In this document: positions 24,265-33,551 of the stretch, piece by piece | Layout: each line of letters opens with the position of its first letter | Numbering within the stretch: position 1 is the first letter of the stretch | Assembly (NCBI RefSeq): GCF_000067205.1 | Contig: NC_010170.1 | Location: 2,170,001 to 2,234,000, forward strand | DNA: 64,000 nucleotides | Direction: 5' to 3' | Origin: Bordetella petrii | GTDB taxonomy: Bacteria > Pseudomonadota > Gammaproteobacteria > Burkholderiales > Burkholderiaceae_B | Translations under genes and position numbers: made by a program | Notes under the pieces: model-generated | Database searches by the model: none | What the model saw: only the letters and a program-made list of their open reading frames with translations | Told to the model about the DNA's origin: nothing

Positions 24265-25125
24265 GTGGCAAACCCGGGCGCCAGCGCATCGTTTCCCGCC
24301 GAGCGGCAGTTCGAGTTCCGCGAGGCCGACTTTGCGCGCGTGCGCCGCATGATTCATGCGCGGGCCGGTATTTCGCTGGGCGAGCACAAGCGCGAGATGG
24401 TGTACAGCCGGTTGACCCGCCGCCTGCGGGCGCTGGGCCGGCAGGATTTCACCGGCTACCTGGATCACCTGGAAAGCCAGCCGGCGGCGCCCGAGTGGGA
24501 AGACTTCGTCAACGCGCTCACCACCAACCTGACCGCGTTTTTTCGCGAGGCGCATCATTTTCCGATTCTGGCCGAGCTGGCCCGCAGCCGCCCCGGCCCC
24601 GTGTCGGTCTGGTGTTGCGCGGCATCCAGCGGTGAAGAGCCTTATTCGATTGCCATGACGCTGGTCGAGACGCTGGGCGCGCGGGCCGCGTCGGCCACAG
24701 TGCTGGCGACCGACATCGATACCCAGGTGTTGGACCGGGCGCGCGCCGGCATATATGCCGACGAGCGGGTGGCCCGCATGGATCCGGCGCGGCTGAAACG
24801 CTTTTTCCTGCGCGGACGCGGCGCCAATGCCGGACAGGTGCGGGTGCGGCCTGAACTGGCCGCCATGGTGCGCTTCGAGACCGTGAATCTGCTGGCGCCT
24901 ACCTGGCCCATAGCCGAGCAGTTCGACGCGATCTTTTGCCGCAATGTCATGATTTATTTCGATAAACCGACCCAGGCGGGCATCTTGAAGCGTTTCGTGC
25001 CGCTATTGAAGGCGGGCGGCTTGCTGTTTGCCGGTCATTCCGAGAATTTCACGTACATCAGCCGAGAGTTCCGCCTGCGCGGACAGACGGTGTACGAATG
25101 CGTGGGTCCGCAGCCCGGACGTTAA
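24265..25125 (+). CDS. cheR: chemotaxis glutamate methyltransferase CheR
   Basis: A 286-residue SAM-dependent enzyme that methylates receptor glutamates for adaptation. The N-terminal helical domain includes IHARAGISLGEHKREMVYSRL. The catalytic domain has VSVWCCAASSGEEPYSIAM (SAM site), LATDIDTQVLDRAR and FDAIFCRNVMIYFDK. The beta-subdomain that recognises receptor tail pentapeptides should lie around residues 195-215. It starts at GTG 24265, 9 bp after the mcp stop. No cheD follows; cheB begins 4 bp downstream. Confidence 0.95.
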   Translation: MANPGASASFPAERQFEFREADFARVRRMIHARAGISLGEHKREMVYSRLTRRLRALGRQDFTGYLDHLESQPAAPEWEDFVNALTTNLTAFFREAHHFPILAELARSRPGPVSVWCCAASSGEEPYSIAMTLVETLGARAASATVLATDIDTQVLDRARAGIYADERVARMDPARLKRFFLRGRGANAGQVRVRPELAAMVRFETVNLLAPTWPIAEQFDAIFCRNVMIYFDKPTQAGILKRFVPLLKAGGLLFAGHSENFTYISREFRLRGQTVYECVGPQPGR

Positions 25126-25129
25126 AGCG

Positions 25130-26188
25130 ATGATGAAGAAGATACGCGTTCTGTGCGTGGACGATTCGGCCCTGGTTCGCGGCCTGATGACCGAGATCAT
25201 CAACAGCCACGACGACATGGAGGTGGTGGCGGTCGCGCCCGATCCGCTGGTGGCGCGCGAATTGATCAAGCAGCACAACCCCGACGTGCTGACGCTGGAT
25301 GTGGAAATGCCCCGCATGGACGGGTTGGATTTCCTCGAGAAGCTGATGCGGCTGCGGCCCATGCCCGTGGTGATGGTGTCGTCGCTGACCGAGCGCGGCG
25401 GCGAGACCACGCTGCGCGCCCTCGAGCTGGGCGCCATCGATTTCGTGACCAAGCCGAAGCTGGGCATCCGCCATGGCATGCTGGAGTATTCCGAGCTTAT
25501 CGCCGATAAGATCCGCGCCGCCGCGCGGGCGCGGTTGCGGGTGCCGGCAGCCAGCGCGCAGGCGGCGCCGCCCGCGCGCCTGCGCAGCCCGTTTGCCAGC
25601 TCGGAAAAGCTGGTGATAGTGGGGGCTTCGACGGGCGGTACCGAGGCCATCCGCGAAGTCTTGCGGCCGCTGCCGCCGGATAGCCCGGCGGTGCTGATCA
25701 CCCAGCACATGCCGGCTGGGTTCACGCGTTCGTTCGCCCAGCGCCTGGATGCCCTGTGCGCCGTCACGGTGCGCGAGGCCACGCACGGCGAGCGGGTGCT
25801 GCCGGGCCATGTTTATCTGGCGCCTGGCGGCGATACGCATATGAAGCTGGGGCGCAGCGGCGCCAACTATGTGATCGAACTGGAGGCCAGCGAGCCGGTC
25901 AACCGCCATCGTCCGTCGGTGGACGTGCTGTTTCACTCGGCGGCCAGCGCGGCCGGAGCCAACGCCATCGGCGTGATCCTGACTGGCATGGGCAAGGATG
26001 GCGCGGCCGGCATGCTGGCCATGCGGCAGGCCGGCGCGCACACACTGGCGCAGGACGAGGCCAGCTGCGTGGTGTTTGGCATGCCGCGCGAGGCCATCGC
26101 GCTAGGCGCGGCGGCCGAGGTGGTGGCGCTGGACGCCATGAGCGAACGCATCCTGACGCGCCTGGGCGACCGCGCGAACCGGGTCTGA
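25130..26188 (+). CDS. cheB: chemotaxis methylesterase/response regulator CheB
   Basis: A 352-residue enzyme. The N-terminal receiver domain (about 1-125) has CVDDSALVR and phospho-acceptor LTLDVEMPRMDGLDF. After a short linker, the C-terminal methylesterase domain (about 165-350) has VIVGASTGGTEAI (catalytic Ser), ITQHMPAGFTRSF (His) and GVILTGMGKDGAAGM (Asp). It demethylates receptors and opposes CheR. The ATG at 25130 is followed at once by a second ATG. The in-frame extension upstream overlaps cheR and is rejected. Confidence 0.95.
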   Translation: MMKKIRVLCVDDSALVRGLMTEIINSHDDMEVVAVAPDPLVARELIKQHNPDVLTLDVEMPRMDGLDFLEKLMRLRPMPVVMVSSLTERGGETTLRALELGAIDFVTKPKLGIRHGMLEYSELIADKIRAAARARLRVPAASAQAAPPARLRSPFASSEKLVIVGASTGGTEAIREVLRPLPPDSPAVLITQHMPAGFTRSFAQRLDALCAVTVREATHGERVLPGHVYLAPGGDTHMKLGRSGANYVIELEASEPVNRHRPSVDVLFHSAASAAGANAIGVILTGMGKDGAAGMLAMRQAGAHTLAQDEASCVVFGMPREAIALGAAAEVVALDAMSERILTRLGDRANRV

Positions 26189-26236
26189 CGGCGCCGCGCC
26201 GACGGTGGGCAGCCAAGATTATTTTCTGGAGTTGAA

Positions 26237-26626
26237 ATGATAGACAAGGGTATGAAGATTCTGGTGGTGGATGATTTCCCCACGATGCGGCGCATTATCC
26301 GCAACCTGCTCAAAGAGCTGGGTTTCGAGAATGTGGATGAGGCCGAAGACGGCGCTATCGGGCTGGAAAAACTGCGCAACGGCAGCTTTCAGTTTGTGGT
26401 GTCGGACTGGAACATGCCCAATCTCGATGGCCTGGAAATGCTCAAGCAGATCCGCGCCGACGGCGCGCTGAAGTCGCTGCCGGTGTTGATGGTGACGGCC
26501 GAAGCCAAGAAAGAGAACATCGTTGCCGCGGCCCAGGCCGGCGCTAACGGTTATGTGGTCAAGCCTTTCACGGCGGCGACGCTGGAAGAAAAGCTGACCA
26601 AAATATTCGAGAAACTCGCTGGCTGA
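26237..26626 (+). CDS. cheY: chemotaxis response regulator CheY
   Basis: A 129-residue receiver that binds FliM when phosphorylated and switches motor rotation. Key residues align without offset to enteric CheY: D12/D13 (VVDDFPTMRRI), phospho-acceptor D57 (VSDWNMPNLDG), T87 (MVTAEAKKEN) and K109 (VVKPF). It is directly upstream of its phosphatase gene cheZ (8-bp gap). Of the two CheY proteins in the window this one is the clear motor ligand. Confidence 0.96.
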   Translation: MIDKGMKILVVDDFPTMRRIIRNLLKELGFENVDEAEDGAIGLEKLRNGSFQFVVSDWNMPNLDGLEMLKQIRADGALKSLPVLMVTAEAKKENIVAAAQAGANGYVVKPFTAATLEEKLTKIFEKLAG

Positions 26627-26634
26627 GGTGCGGG

Positions 26635-27267
26635 ATGAGCGCAATGGATACTGGCAATGACGGCGATCCGTCCGACCTGATACACCGTATCGCCTCGCTG
26701 ACGCGCATGCTGCGCGACAGCATGCGCGAGCTGGGTCTGGACCAGGCCATCAAGGATGCCGCGCAGGCCATCCCCGATGCCCGCGACCGCCTGCGCTATG
26801 TGGCGCAGATGACCGAACAGGCCGCCAACCGCGTGCTCAACGCTACCGAGGCGGCCGGGCCGCTGCAGGACCGCATGGCCCGTTCGGCGCAGGCGCTGGA
26901 CGCGCGCTGGCAGCAATGGTTCGACCAGCCGCTGGAACTGCCCCAGGCGCGCGAACTGGTAAAGGACACCCGGGCGTTCCTGGCCGACGTGCCGGCGCAA
27001 ACGCAGCAGACCCAGAGCCAGCTGATGGAAATTGTGATGGCGCAGGATTTCCAGGACCTGACCGGCCAGGTGATCATGCGCATGATGGATGTGGTTGGCG
27101 CCATCGAGCGCGAGCTGCTGCAAGTGCTGCTGGACAACGTGCCGCAAGAGCGCCGCGACGAGGCGCAAAGCCTCTTGAACGGACCGCAAGTCAGCCCGGC
27201 GGGCAAGGCTGACGTGGTAACCAGCCAGGACCAGGTCGACGACCTGCTGGCCAGCCTGGGGTTCTGA
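26635..27267 (+). CDS. cheZ: CheY-P phosphatase CheZ
   Basis: A 210-residue helical protein. The active-site region DFQDLTGQVIMRMMD holds the catalytic glutamine. The C-terminal CheY-binding peptide is visible as SQDQVDDLLASLGF, the typical DQVDDLL...LGF ending. It dephosphorylates CheY-P. The presence of CheZ and absence of cheD/cheC fits the enteric-style signal termination scheme of beta-proteobacteria. Confidence 0.95.
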   Translation: MSAMDTGNDGDPSDLIHRIASLTRMLRDSMRELGLDQAIKDAAQAIPDARDRLRYVAQMTEQAANRVLNATEAAGPLQDRMARSAQALDARWQQWFDQPLELPQARELVKDTRAFLADVPAQTQQTQSQLMEIVMAQDFQDLTGQVIMRMMDVVGAIERELLQVLLDNVPQERRDEAQSLLNGPQVSPAGKADVVTSQDQVDDLLASLGF

Positions 27268-27341
27268 ACGCGCATTGACAGGGCCGCGGCGGCCCCGCCA
27301 CGATGCCCGCCGATGGCGCCGGGCAAGACAAGGAGACAGGC

Positions 27342-28874
27342 ATGGCGCATTCTTCATTGCGTTGGGGCGGCCTCTGGCGCCTGGTGCGGGGGCTCGACCG
27401 GGGCCAGGCGGCGTTGGCTGACCGCGCCTGGTCGGTTAGCCCGCTGGCGCGGCCGTTGCATCGTTTCCTGGCGCGCATGCGCGGCCACGTGGTTGCGGTG
27501 CGGCAGGCCAGCATCCAGATCGCCCTGAATGCCGCTCGCACCCAGTACCAGGCCAGCCAATGCGCGAGCCTGGCGCGCGAACAGGCCGCGGCGGCCGAGG
27601 CGCTGGCCGGCAGCGGTTCGCAGATCGAGCAGTTGTCGGATGCGGCGTCGGCACACATGCGCGAGATTGCCCAGGTGTCGGCGCGCAACCTCGAAGCCGC
27701 GCGGGCCGCGCTGCTGGCGCTGGGCGACGTGATGGGCCGCATGGAGCGGATGACCGCCGAAATGGCGGGGCTGGCGGGCGTGGTCGAGCAACTGACTCAG
27801 CGCGCCCACTCGGTGGCCGACATCAGCCGCCTGATCAAGGACGTGTCGCTGCAGACCCAGTTGCTGGCGCTCAATGCCGGTGTCGAAGCCGCGCGCGCGG
27901 GCGACGCGGGCCGCGGTTTTGCCGTGGTGGCCACCGAAGTCGGCCGGCTGGCCGAGCGGGTCAACGCCGCGACGGGCGAGATTGGCACGCATACCGGCGA
28001 AATGCTGGACCTGGTCGAGGCTACCCAGCGCCAGGCCGGGACGCTGCGCGAAGACATCGAAGCCTCCGGCGGCCAACTGGACCTGACCCGCGACGAGTTC
28101 GCGCGTTTTGTGCGCGACTTCGACGGCATGAATGGCCAGGTGGCGCAGGTGCTGAGCGCGGTGGACGAGGTAGACGCCACCAATCACGACATGAATGCCC
28201 GCATAGGCCACGTGGCCGCCCTGAGCGCCGACGTGCTGGGCCGCGCCACCGCCATGTCGGAGCAGGTTGACCGTATCCGGGCGCAGACCGAGAGCGTGCA
28301 GGAGGTGCTGGCCGGCATGCGCACCGGGGGGACGGCGTTCGATCATCTGTCGGCCATGCTGGTGGCGTTCCGCGATGCCGCGCAGCGCCTGCTGCAGGAG
28401 GCGGCCGCCCGGGGCGTCGATGTGTTCGACCGGCAATACCGGCGCATTCCCGATAGCGACCCGCCGCGCTACCACACCCGTTACGACCGGGCCGTAGAGC
28501 AGCCGCTGACCCGGTTGCTGGACGAAGTGCTGGATTCGGTGGCGGGCGGCAGTTACACCATCGTGGTCGATGCGGCGGGCTATGCCCCGGCCCACAACAG
28601 CCGTTACTCGCATGCCCCCAGCGGCGACCGCGCGGCCGATGTCGCCCGGGTGCGGCACAAGCGGATCTTCAACGACCCGGTGGGCGCGCGCCTGGCTGCC
28701 AACACCGCGGGCCAGCTGTTTCAGACTTATTCGCGCGATACCGGAGAGATTGTCAACGATGTATCGCTGCCGCTGTTCCTGGACGGCGTGCACTGGGGCG
28801 CCGTGCGCATCGGCCTGGACTACGCGCGTTTCGAGGCGCAGTTCCAGGGCGCCGCGCCGCGCCCGGGCGAATAG
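27342..28874 (+). CDS. soluble methyl-accepting chemotaxis protein with C-terminal sensor region
   Basis: A 510-residue receptor-like protein without a convincing membrane segment. Order is reversed relative to classical receptors: the coiled-coil signalling domain comes first, with its hairpin tip at about residues 168-214 (SLQTQLLALNAGVEAARAGD, GRGFAVVATEVGRLAERV). A globular C-terminal part (about 355-505) contains VDAAGYAPAHNSRYSHAP and KRIFNDPVGARLA, then HWGAVRIGLDY, resembling Cache/PAS-like sensor folds. The tip deviates from the consensus (LQTQLLALNAGVEA rather than FQTNILALNAAVEA). ATG 27342 has an AAGGAG site. It lies between cheZ and flhB and probably senses a cytoplasmic cue. Confidence 0.82.
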   Translation: MAHSSLRWGGLWRLVRGLDRGQAALADRAWSVSPLARPLHRFLARMRGHVVAVRQASIQIALNAARTQYQASQCASLAREQAAAAEALAGSGSQIEQLSDAASAHMREIAQVSARNLEAARAALLALGDVMGRMERMTAEMAGLAGVVEQLTQRAHSVADISRLIKDVSLQTQLLALNAGVEAARAGDAGRGFAVVATEVGRLAERVNAATGEIGTHTGEMLDLVEATQRQAGTLREDIEASGGQLDLTRDEFARFVRDFDGMNGQVAQVLSAVDEVDATNHDMNARIGHVAALSADVLGRATAMSEQVDRIRAQTESVQEVLAGMRTGGTAFDHLSAMLVAFRDAAQRLLQEAAARGVDVFDRQYRRIPDSDPPRYHTRYDRAVEQPLTRLLDEVLDSVAGGSYTIVVDAAGYAPAHNSRYSHAPSGDRAADVARVRHKRIFNDPVGARLAANTAGQLFQTYSRDTGEIVNDVSLPLFLDGVHWGAVRIGLDYARFEAQFQGAAPRPGE

Positions 28875-28983
28875 CGCCGCTTTCCTGCTGCTTCTTGGGT
28901 GATCGCCGGCGGCCGGGGCCTCCTAGAATCTCGGCGAGCCGCCCTGTTTGCGCACGGCAGGGGCGGCGGAAAATACCGCGAGC

Positions 28984-30123
28984 ATGGCCGACGAAAGCGA
29001 TCTGGAGAAAACCGAAGCCGCCTCTCCCAGGCGCCTGGAAAAGGCGCGCGAGGAGGGGCAGATCGCGCGTTCGCGCGAACTGGGCACGTTCCTGCTGCTG
29101 GCGGCCGGCGTGGGCGGGTTGTGGCTGAGCGGCTCGATGCTGTACCGCGGCCTGACCGGGGTGCTGCGCAACGGCCTGGGCTTTGACGCGCGGATCGGTC
29201 GCGACCCCGGCATTATGGTGGCCCAGGCGGTCGACGGCGCGGGCCAGGCGCTGCTGCTGGTGCTGCCCATTTTCGGCGTGCTGATGGCGGTGGCCGTGCT
29301 GGCCAGTGTGGTGCTGGGCGGTTTTGTCTTTTCCGCCAAGCCGCTGCAGCCGGATTTTGCCAAGTTGAGCCTGTTTTCGGGCCTCAAGCGCATGGTGTCG
29401 GCGCAAACCGTGGTGGAATTGCTGAAAGCGGTCGCCAAGGCGCTGCTGGTGGGCGGCGTGGCCGTGGCCGTGATCGGCGGACACCGCGACGAAATGCTGG
29501 CGCTGATGCACGCCGCGCCGACCGAGGCGCTGGTAAAGGCCTTGACGCTGGTGGCGCTGTGCGCCGCCCTGATCGTGGCCTCGCTGGGCATCATCGTGCT
29601 GCTGGATGTGCCCTGGCAAATCTGGAGCCACCTGAAGAAGCTGCGCATGTCGAAGGAAGACGTGCGCCAGGAACATAAAGAAAGCGAGGGCGACCCCCAC
29701 ATCAAGGCGCGCATCCGGCAGCAGCAGCGGTCCATGGCCCGGCGCCGCATGATGAGCGAGGTGCCGCGCGCCGACGTCGTGGTCACCAATCCCACCCATT
29801 ACGCCGTGGCGCTGCGCTATGCCGAGGGACAGGCGGCGCCGCGCGTGGTGGCCAAGGGCACGGGCCTGGTGGCCGCCCGCATCCGCGAACTGGCCGCGGG
29901 GCACCGCGTGCCTCTTTTGCAGGCCCCGCCGCTGGCGCGTGCCCTGTACCAGCACGTCGAGCTGGGCCAGGAGATTCCGGCGGCGCTGTACACCGCGGTA
30001 GCCGAAGTGCTGGCCTGGGTGTTTCAGCTGCGCAGCTGGCGCGCCGAATGGGGCGCGGAGCCGCCCGCGCCAACCGGCCTGGCGGTGCCCGCCGAGCTAG
30101 ACCCCCTTGCCAGCGCCCAGTAA
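28984..30123 (+). CDS. flhB: flagellar export apparatus protein FlhB
   Basis: A 379-residue inner-membrane component that switches export specificity from rod/hook to filament substrates. The start MADESDLEKTEAASPRRLEKA is the family norm. Four membrane segments occupy about 35-210. The cytoplasmic domain has the autocleavage motif N269-P270-T271-H272, at the same numbering as in Salmonella. Upstream in-frame codons have no ribosome binding site. flhA follows 28 bp downstream. Confidence 0.95.
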   Translation: MADESDLEKTEAASPRRLEKAREEGQIARSRELGTFLLLAAGVGGLWLSGSMLYRGLTGVLRNGLGFDARIGRDPGIMVAQAVDGAGQALLLVLPIFGVLMAVAVLASVVLGGFVFSAKPLQPDFAKLSLFSGLKRMVSAQTVVELLKAVAKALLVGGVAVAVIGGHRDEMLALMHAAPTEALVKALTLVALCAALIVASLGIIVLLDVPWQIWSHLKKLRMSKEDVRQEHKESEGDPHIKARIRQQQRSMARRRMMSEVPRADVVVTNPTHYAVALRYAEGQAAPRVVAKGTGLVAARIRELAAGHRVPLLQAPPLARALYQHVELGQEIPAALYTAVAEVLAWVFQLRSWRAEWGAEPPAPTGLAVPAELDPLASAQ

Positions 30124-30151
30124 CCACGATGGCCCCAGAGATTTCCTACGC

Positions 30152-30991
30152 ATGAGCCAATTGCTTTCCGCTTTGAAAACCCACGGCGCGGCCAACGCCC
30201 GCATGTTGGCCGGTCCGGTACTGATCGTGCTGGTGCTGGGCATGATGGTGCTGCCGCTGCCCACGTTCCTGCTGGATCTGCTGTTCACCTTCAATATCGC
30301 GCTGTCGGTGATGATTCTGCTGGTGGCGATGTTCACCCGCAAGCCGCTGGATTTCGCCGCATTTCCGGCCGTGCTGCTGTTCGCGACGCTGTTGCGCCTG
30401 TCGCTGAACGTGGCCTCGACCCGCGTGGTGCTGCTGCACGGCCACACGGGACCGGACGCCGCCGGCAAGGTGATCGAGGCGTTCGGGCATTTTCTGGTGG
30501 GCGGAAATTTCGCGGTGGGGATCATCCTGTTCGTGATCCTGACCATCATCAACTTCATCGTCATCACCAAGGGCGCGGGGCGTATCGCCGAGGTGGGCGC
30601 CCGCTTCACGCTGGACGCCATGCCCGGCAAGCAGATGGCCATCGATGCCGACCTGAACGCCGGGCTGATCGGCGAAGACGAGGCGCGCCGGCGGCGCGGC
30701 GAGGTGTCGCAGGAAGCGGATTTCTTCGGCTCGATGGACGGCGCCAGCAAGTTCGTGCGGGGCGATGCGATCGCCGGGCTGTTGATCATGGCGATCAACG
30801 TCATGGGCGGCCTGATTGTCGGCATGGCGCAGCACGACATGAGCATTGGCGACGCGTCGCGGGTGTATACGCTGCTGACCATCGGCGATGGCCTGGTGGC
30901 GCAGATTCCCGCGCTGGTGATTTCCACCGCGGCTGGCGTGGTGGTGTCGCGCGTGTCGACTGACGTTGCCCGCGAATTTCGGATCCCTTAA
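30152..30991 (+). pseudogene. flhA: flhA 5' fragment, interrupted by IS copy 2
   Basis: FlhA is the large ring-forming core of the flagellar type III export gate. The native reading frame runs from ATG 30152 to 30960 (about 269 residues: the first membrane helices, plus the RIAEVGARFTLDAMPGKQMAIDADLNAG loop). It then enters the IS and stops at 30989-30991 after some ten foreign residues. The last membrane helices and the whole cytosolic substrate-docking domain are missing. Joining this to the 3' fragment with one GAC removed restores a 704-residue protein of normal length with no other defect seen. Confidence 0.95.
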
Positions 30992-31001
30992 CTGAGCGAG
31001 A

Positions 31002-31892
31002 TTATGCCACCCGTTGGTTCTGGGCGGCGTACCAGTCCCGCTCGAATTGCATCGGGCTGACGTAGCCCAACGTCGAGTGCAAGCGCGAATGATTGTAGAA
31101 GCTCAACCAGTCGATTACCTCGTCCATCGCTTCGCGACGCGTTGCAAAGCGCTGGCCGAGGATGCGTGCACGCTTGAGCGATCCCCACAGGCTCTCGGTC
31201 GGTGCGTTGTCCCAGCAATTGCCTCGACGGCTCATCGAACTGCGCATGCCGTAGCCCTTGAGCAGGTCCTGGAAGTCATGACTGCAATACTGGCTGCCAC
31301 GGTCACTGTGGAGGATCAGGCCCGCTTGCGGACGGCGGCGAAACCACGCCATACGCAGCGCATCAGACACCAGCTCCGTGCGCATGTGCGGCTGCATCGA
31401 CCAGCCCACCACCTGACGGCTGAACAGGTCGAGAATGACGGTCAGAAACAGCCAACCCTCGTCCGTCCAGATGTACGTGATGTCCGTAGTCCAGACCTGG
31501 TCGGGACGCGCGGGAGAGAAGTCTCGTTGCAGCAGGTCCGGTGCGACCGGCAGGCTGTGTTTGCTGTCGGTCGTGACCTTGAACCGGCGTTTGGTCTTCG
31601 CCTTGATGCCGTGCAGCTTCATGAGCCGCTGGACACGATCCTTGCTGACGCGAATGCCCTGGACCAGCAGTTGCTTCCACACGCGCGGCCAGCCGTACTC
31701 GCCTTTGGATTCAGCGTGCACGGCCTTGATGTGCACCAGCAGAGCGTCGTTGCTGATGCGTCGGCGCGGTCGGTCAGTATCGACATCCCGCACCTTGCGC
31801 GCGTGGTAACCGCTGGGGCTGACACCCAGCACCTGGCAGCTCAGGGACACCGGCCATTGTCGGCTGTGAAGCTCGATCCAGGCGTACTTCAT
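31002..31892 (-). CDS. IS3-family transposase OrfB, copy 2
   Basis: 296 residues, identical to copy 1 OrfB, with the intact D137/D197/E233 catalytic triad. Expressed by -1 frameshifting from orfA. Confidence 0.95.
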   Translation of the reverse strand: MKYAWIELHSRQWPVSLSCQVLGVSPSGYHARKVRDVDTDRPRRRISNDALLVHIKAVHAESKGEYGWPRVWKQLLVQGIRVSKDRVQRLMKLHGIKAKTKRRFKVTTDSKHSLPVAPDLLQRDFSPARPDQVWTTDITYIWTDEGWLFLTVILDLFSRQVVGWSMQPHMRTELVSDALRMAWFRRRPQAGLILHSDRGSQYCSHDFQDLLKGYGMRSSMSRRGNCWDNAPTESLWGSLKRARILGQRFATRREAMDEVIDWLSFYNHSRLHSTLGYVSPMQFERDWYAAQNQRVA

Positions 31893-32176
31893 GCCGACAC
31901 CTTCGCAAAGTACGCCGTGGCTTTTCCCAATATGTCGCGCTCCATCTTCACGCGTGCCAACTCCGCGCGCAGCCGGGCAATCTCCATCTGTTCTGGAGAA
32001 ACCTGTTTGCCTGCGCCGTTCAGCTTCCCAGCGGCATCGGCCTTCACCCAGTTGTGCAGCGTCTTCGGGCTGATGCCCAGTATCTTCGCCACCGCCGCCA
32101 TGCTCTGGCCGCCGCGGACCATGCGCACGGCTTCCAGCATGAATTCCTGCGTATATCGAGCTCTCGGATTACCCAT
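31889..32176 (-). CDS. IS3-family OrfA, copy 2
   Basis: 95 residues, identical to copy 1 OrfA, with the helix-turn-helix and the GGAAAAG slippage tract intact. Overlaps orfB by 4 bp. Confidence 0.93.
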   Translation of the reverse strand: MGNPRARYTQEFMLEAVRMVRGGQSMAAVAKILGISPKTLHNWVKADAAGKLNGAGKQVSPEQMEIARLRAELARVKMERDILGKATAYFAKVSA

Positions 32177-32242
32177 CTTTCCTCCCTCCTTGCGTGAGTT
32201 TTACACACTCAGCAAGGGATCCATTTTTTGCGGGCAAGCTCA

Positions 32243-33551
32243 GACCGACCAGGACGTGGGCCAGCAGATGCTGGCGCAACTGTTCTCGAACCCCAGCGTG
32301 CTGTACCTGACCGCGGGCATTATCGGCATCATGGGGCTGATTCCCAATATGCCGCATGTGGCGTTCCTGACGCTGGCCGTCATTCTGGCCGGCACCGGCT
32401 GGGCGCTCCAGCAACGCGCGCACGCGGCACGCCAGGCCGCGGCCGGCCAGCCATCGCAAGCGGCCGCCCAAGCCCAGGCGGCCGCCGCCGAGGCCAGCTG
32501 GGATGATGTTTCCATGGTGGACCCGCTGGGCCTGGAGGTAGGCTATCGCCTGATTCCGCTGGTGGACCATGCCCAGAATGGCGAGCTGCTGCACCGCATC
32601 CGCAGCTTGCGCAAGAAGTTCGCCCAGGACGTGGGTTTCCTGCCGCCCGTGGTGCACATACGCGACAACCTGGAGCTCAAGCCCAACGACTACCGCATCC
32701 TGTTGTCCGGGGTCGAGATCGGCCGTGGCATGGCGATGCCTAACCAATGGCTGGCCATCGACCCCGGCGGCGTCACGGCTGCAATCAAGGGCACGGCGAC
32801 CACCGACCCGGCCTTTGGCCTGCCGGCACTGTGGATCGACAGCGCCCAGCGCGACACGGCCCAGGCGGCCGGCTATACCGTGGTGGACGCCGGCACGGTA
32901 GTGGCCACGCACCTGAACCACATGATGCATCGCCATGGCGCGAGCCTGCTGGGCCGCCAGGAAACCCAGCAGCTACTGGACCGCATCGGCGCCGAAGCAC
33001 CCAAGCTGGTCGAGGACCTGGTGCCCAAGACCCTGTCTCTGACCACGCTGCAGAAGGTGCTGCAGGGGCTGCTGGCCGAAGAGGTGCCCATACGCGACAT
33101 GCGTTCCATCGTGGACACTCTGGCCGAACACGCGCCGCGCCTGGCCGCGCAGGCCGCGGCCACTAGCGGCCAGGCCGACGTGCCCGAACTGATCGCGCTG
33201 ACTCGCCGCGCGCTGGGCCGCGCCATTACGCAGCAATGGTTCCCCGGCGACGGCGAACTGCAGGTGATCGGCCTGGACGTGAAGCTCGAGCGCGTGCTGA
33301 CCCAGGCCTTGACCACGAGCGGAGGCCTCGAGCCCGGCCTGGCCGATACGTTGCTGCGCGAGGCGCAGGCGAGCGTGGCCCGGCAAGAGGCCCAGGGCCA
33401 GGCGCCGGTGCTGGTGGTGTCGCCGCCCCTGCGCGCGCCGCTGGCGCGCTTCCTGCGCCACCATTTGCCGCAGCTGGGCGTATTGTCCAATGCCGAGATT
33501 CCCGATGAGCGCATGCTGCGGGTGACGTCGCTGATCGGTGCCGGCGCATGA
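32243..33551 (+). pseudogene. flhA: flhA 3' fragment
   Basis: Continues the FlhA frame from TDQDVGQQMLAQLF to the stop at 33549-33551, about 435 residues. It contains the last membrane helices (LYLTAGIIGIMGLIPNMPHV) and the cytosolic domains that dock export substrates and chaperones. It is separated from its own start by the IS. An internal ATG at 32269 could at most make a fragment without the first six helices. Its stop overlaps the flhF ATG by 4 bp, so flhF translation was coupled to flhA and may also suffer from the insertion. Confidence 0.95.

Larger units (their letters stand above)
30961..32242 (-). mobile_element. IS3-family insertion sequence, copy 2, inside flhA
   Basis: The same 1,282-bp element as copy 1, in the same orientation (transposase on the minus strand, against flhA). 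It is flanked by GAC at 30958-30960 and GAC at 32243-32245. This 3-bp target duplication shows a simple insertion into an intact flhA. Confidence 0.97.

Noticed and set aside
31014..33551. Plus-strand frame running through IS copy 2 into the flhA 3' part (845 codons)
   Set aside because: The first ~410 codons are antisense to the transposase. The frame is open only because the IS has an open antisense frame; it is not a real FlhA fusion gene.
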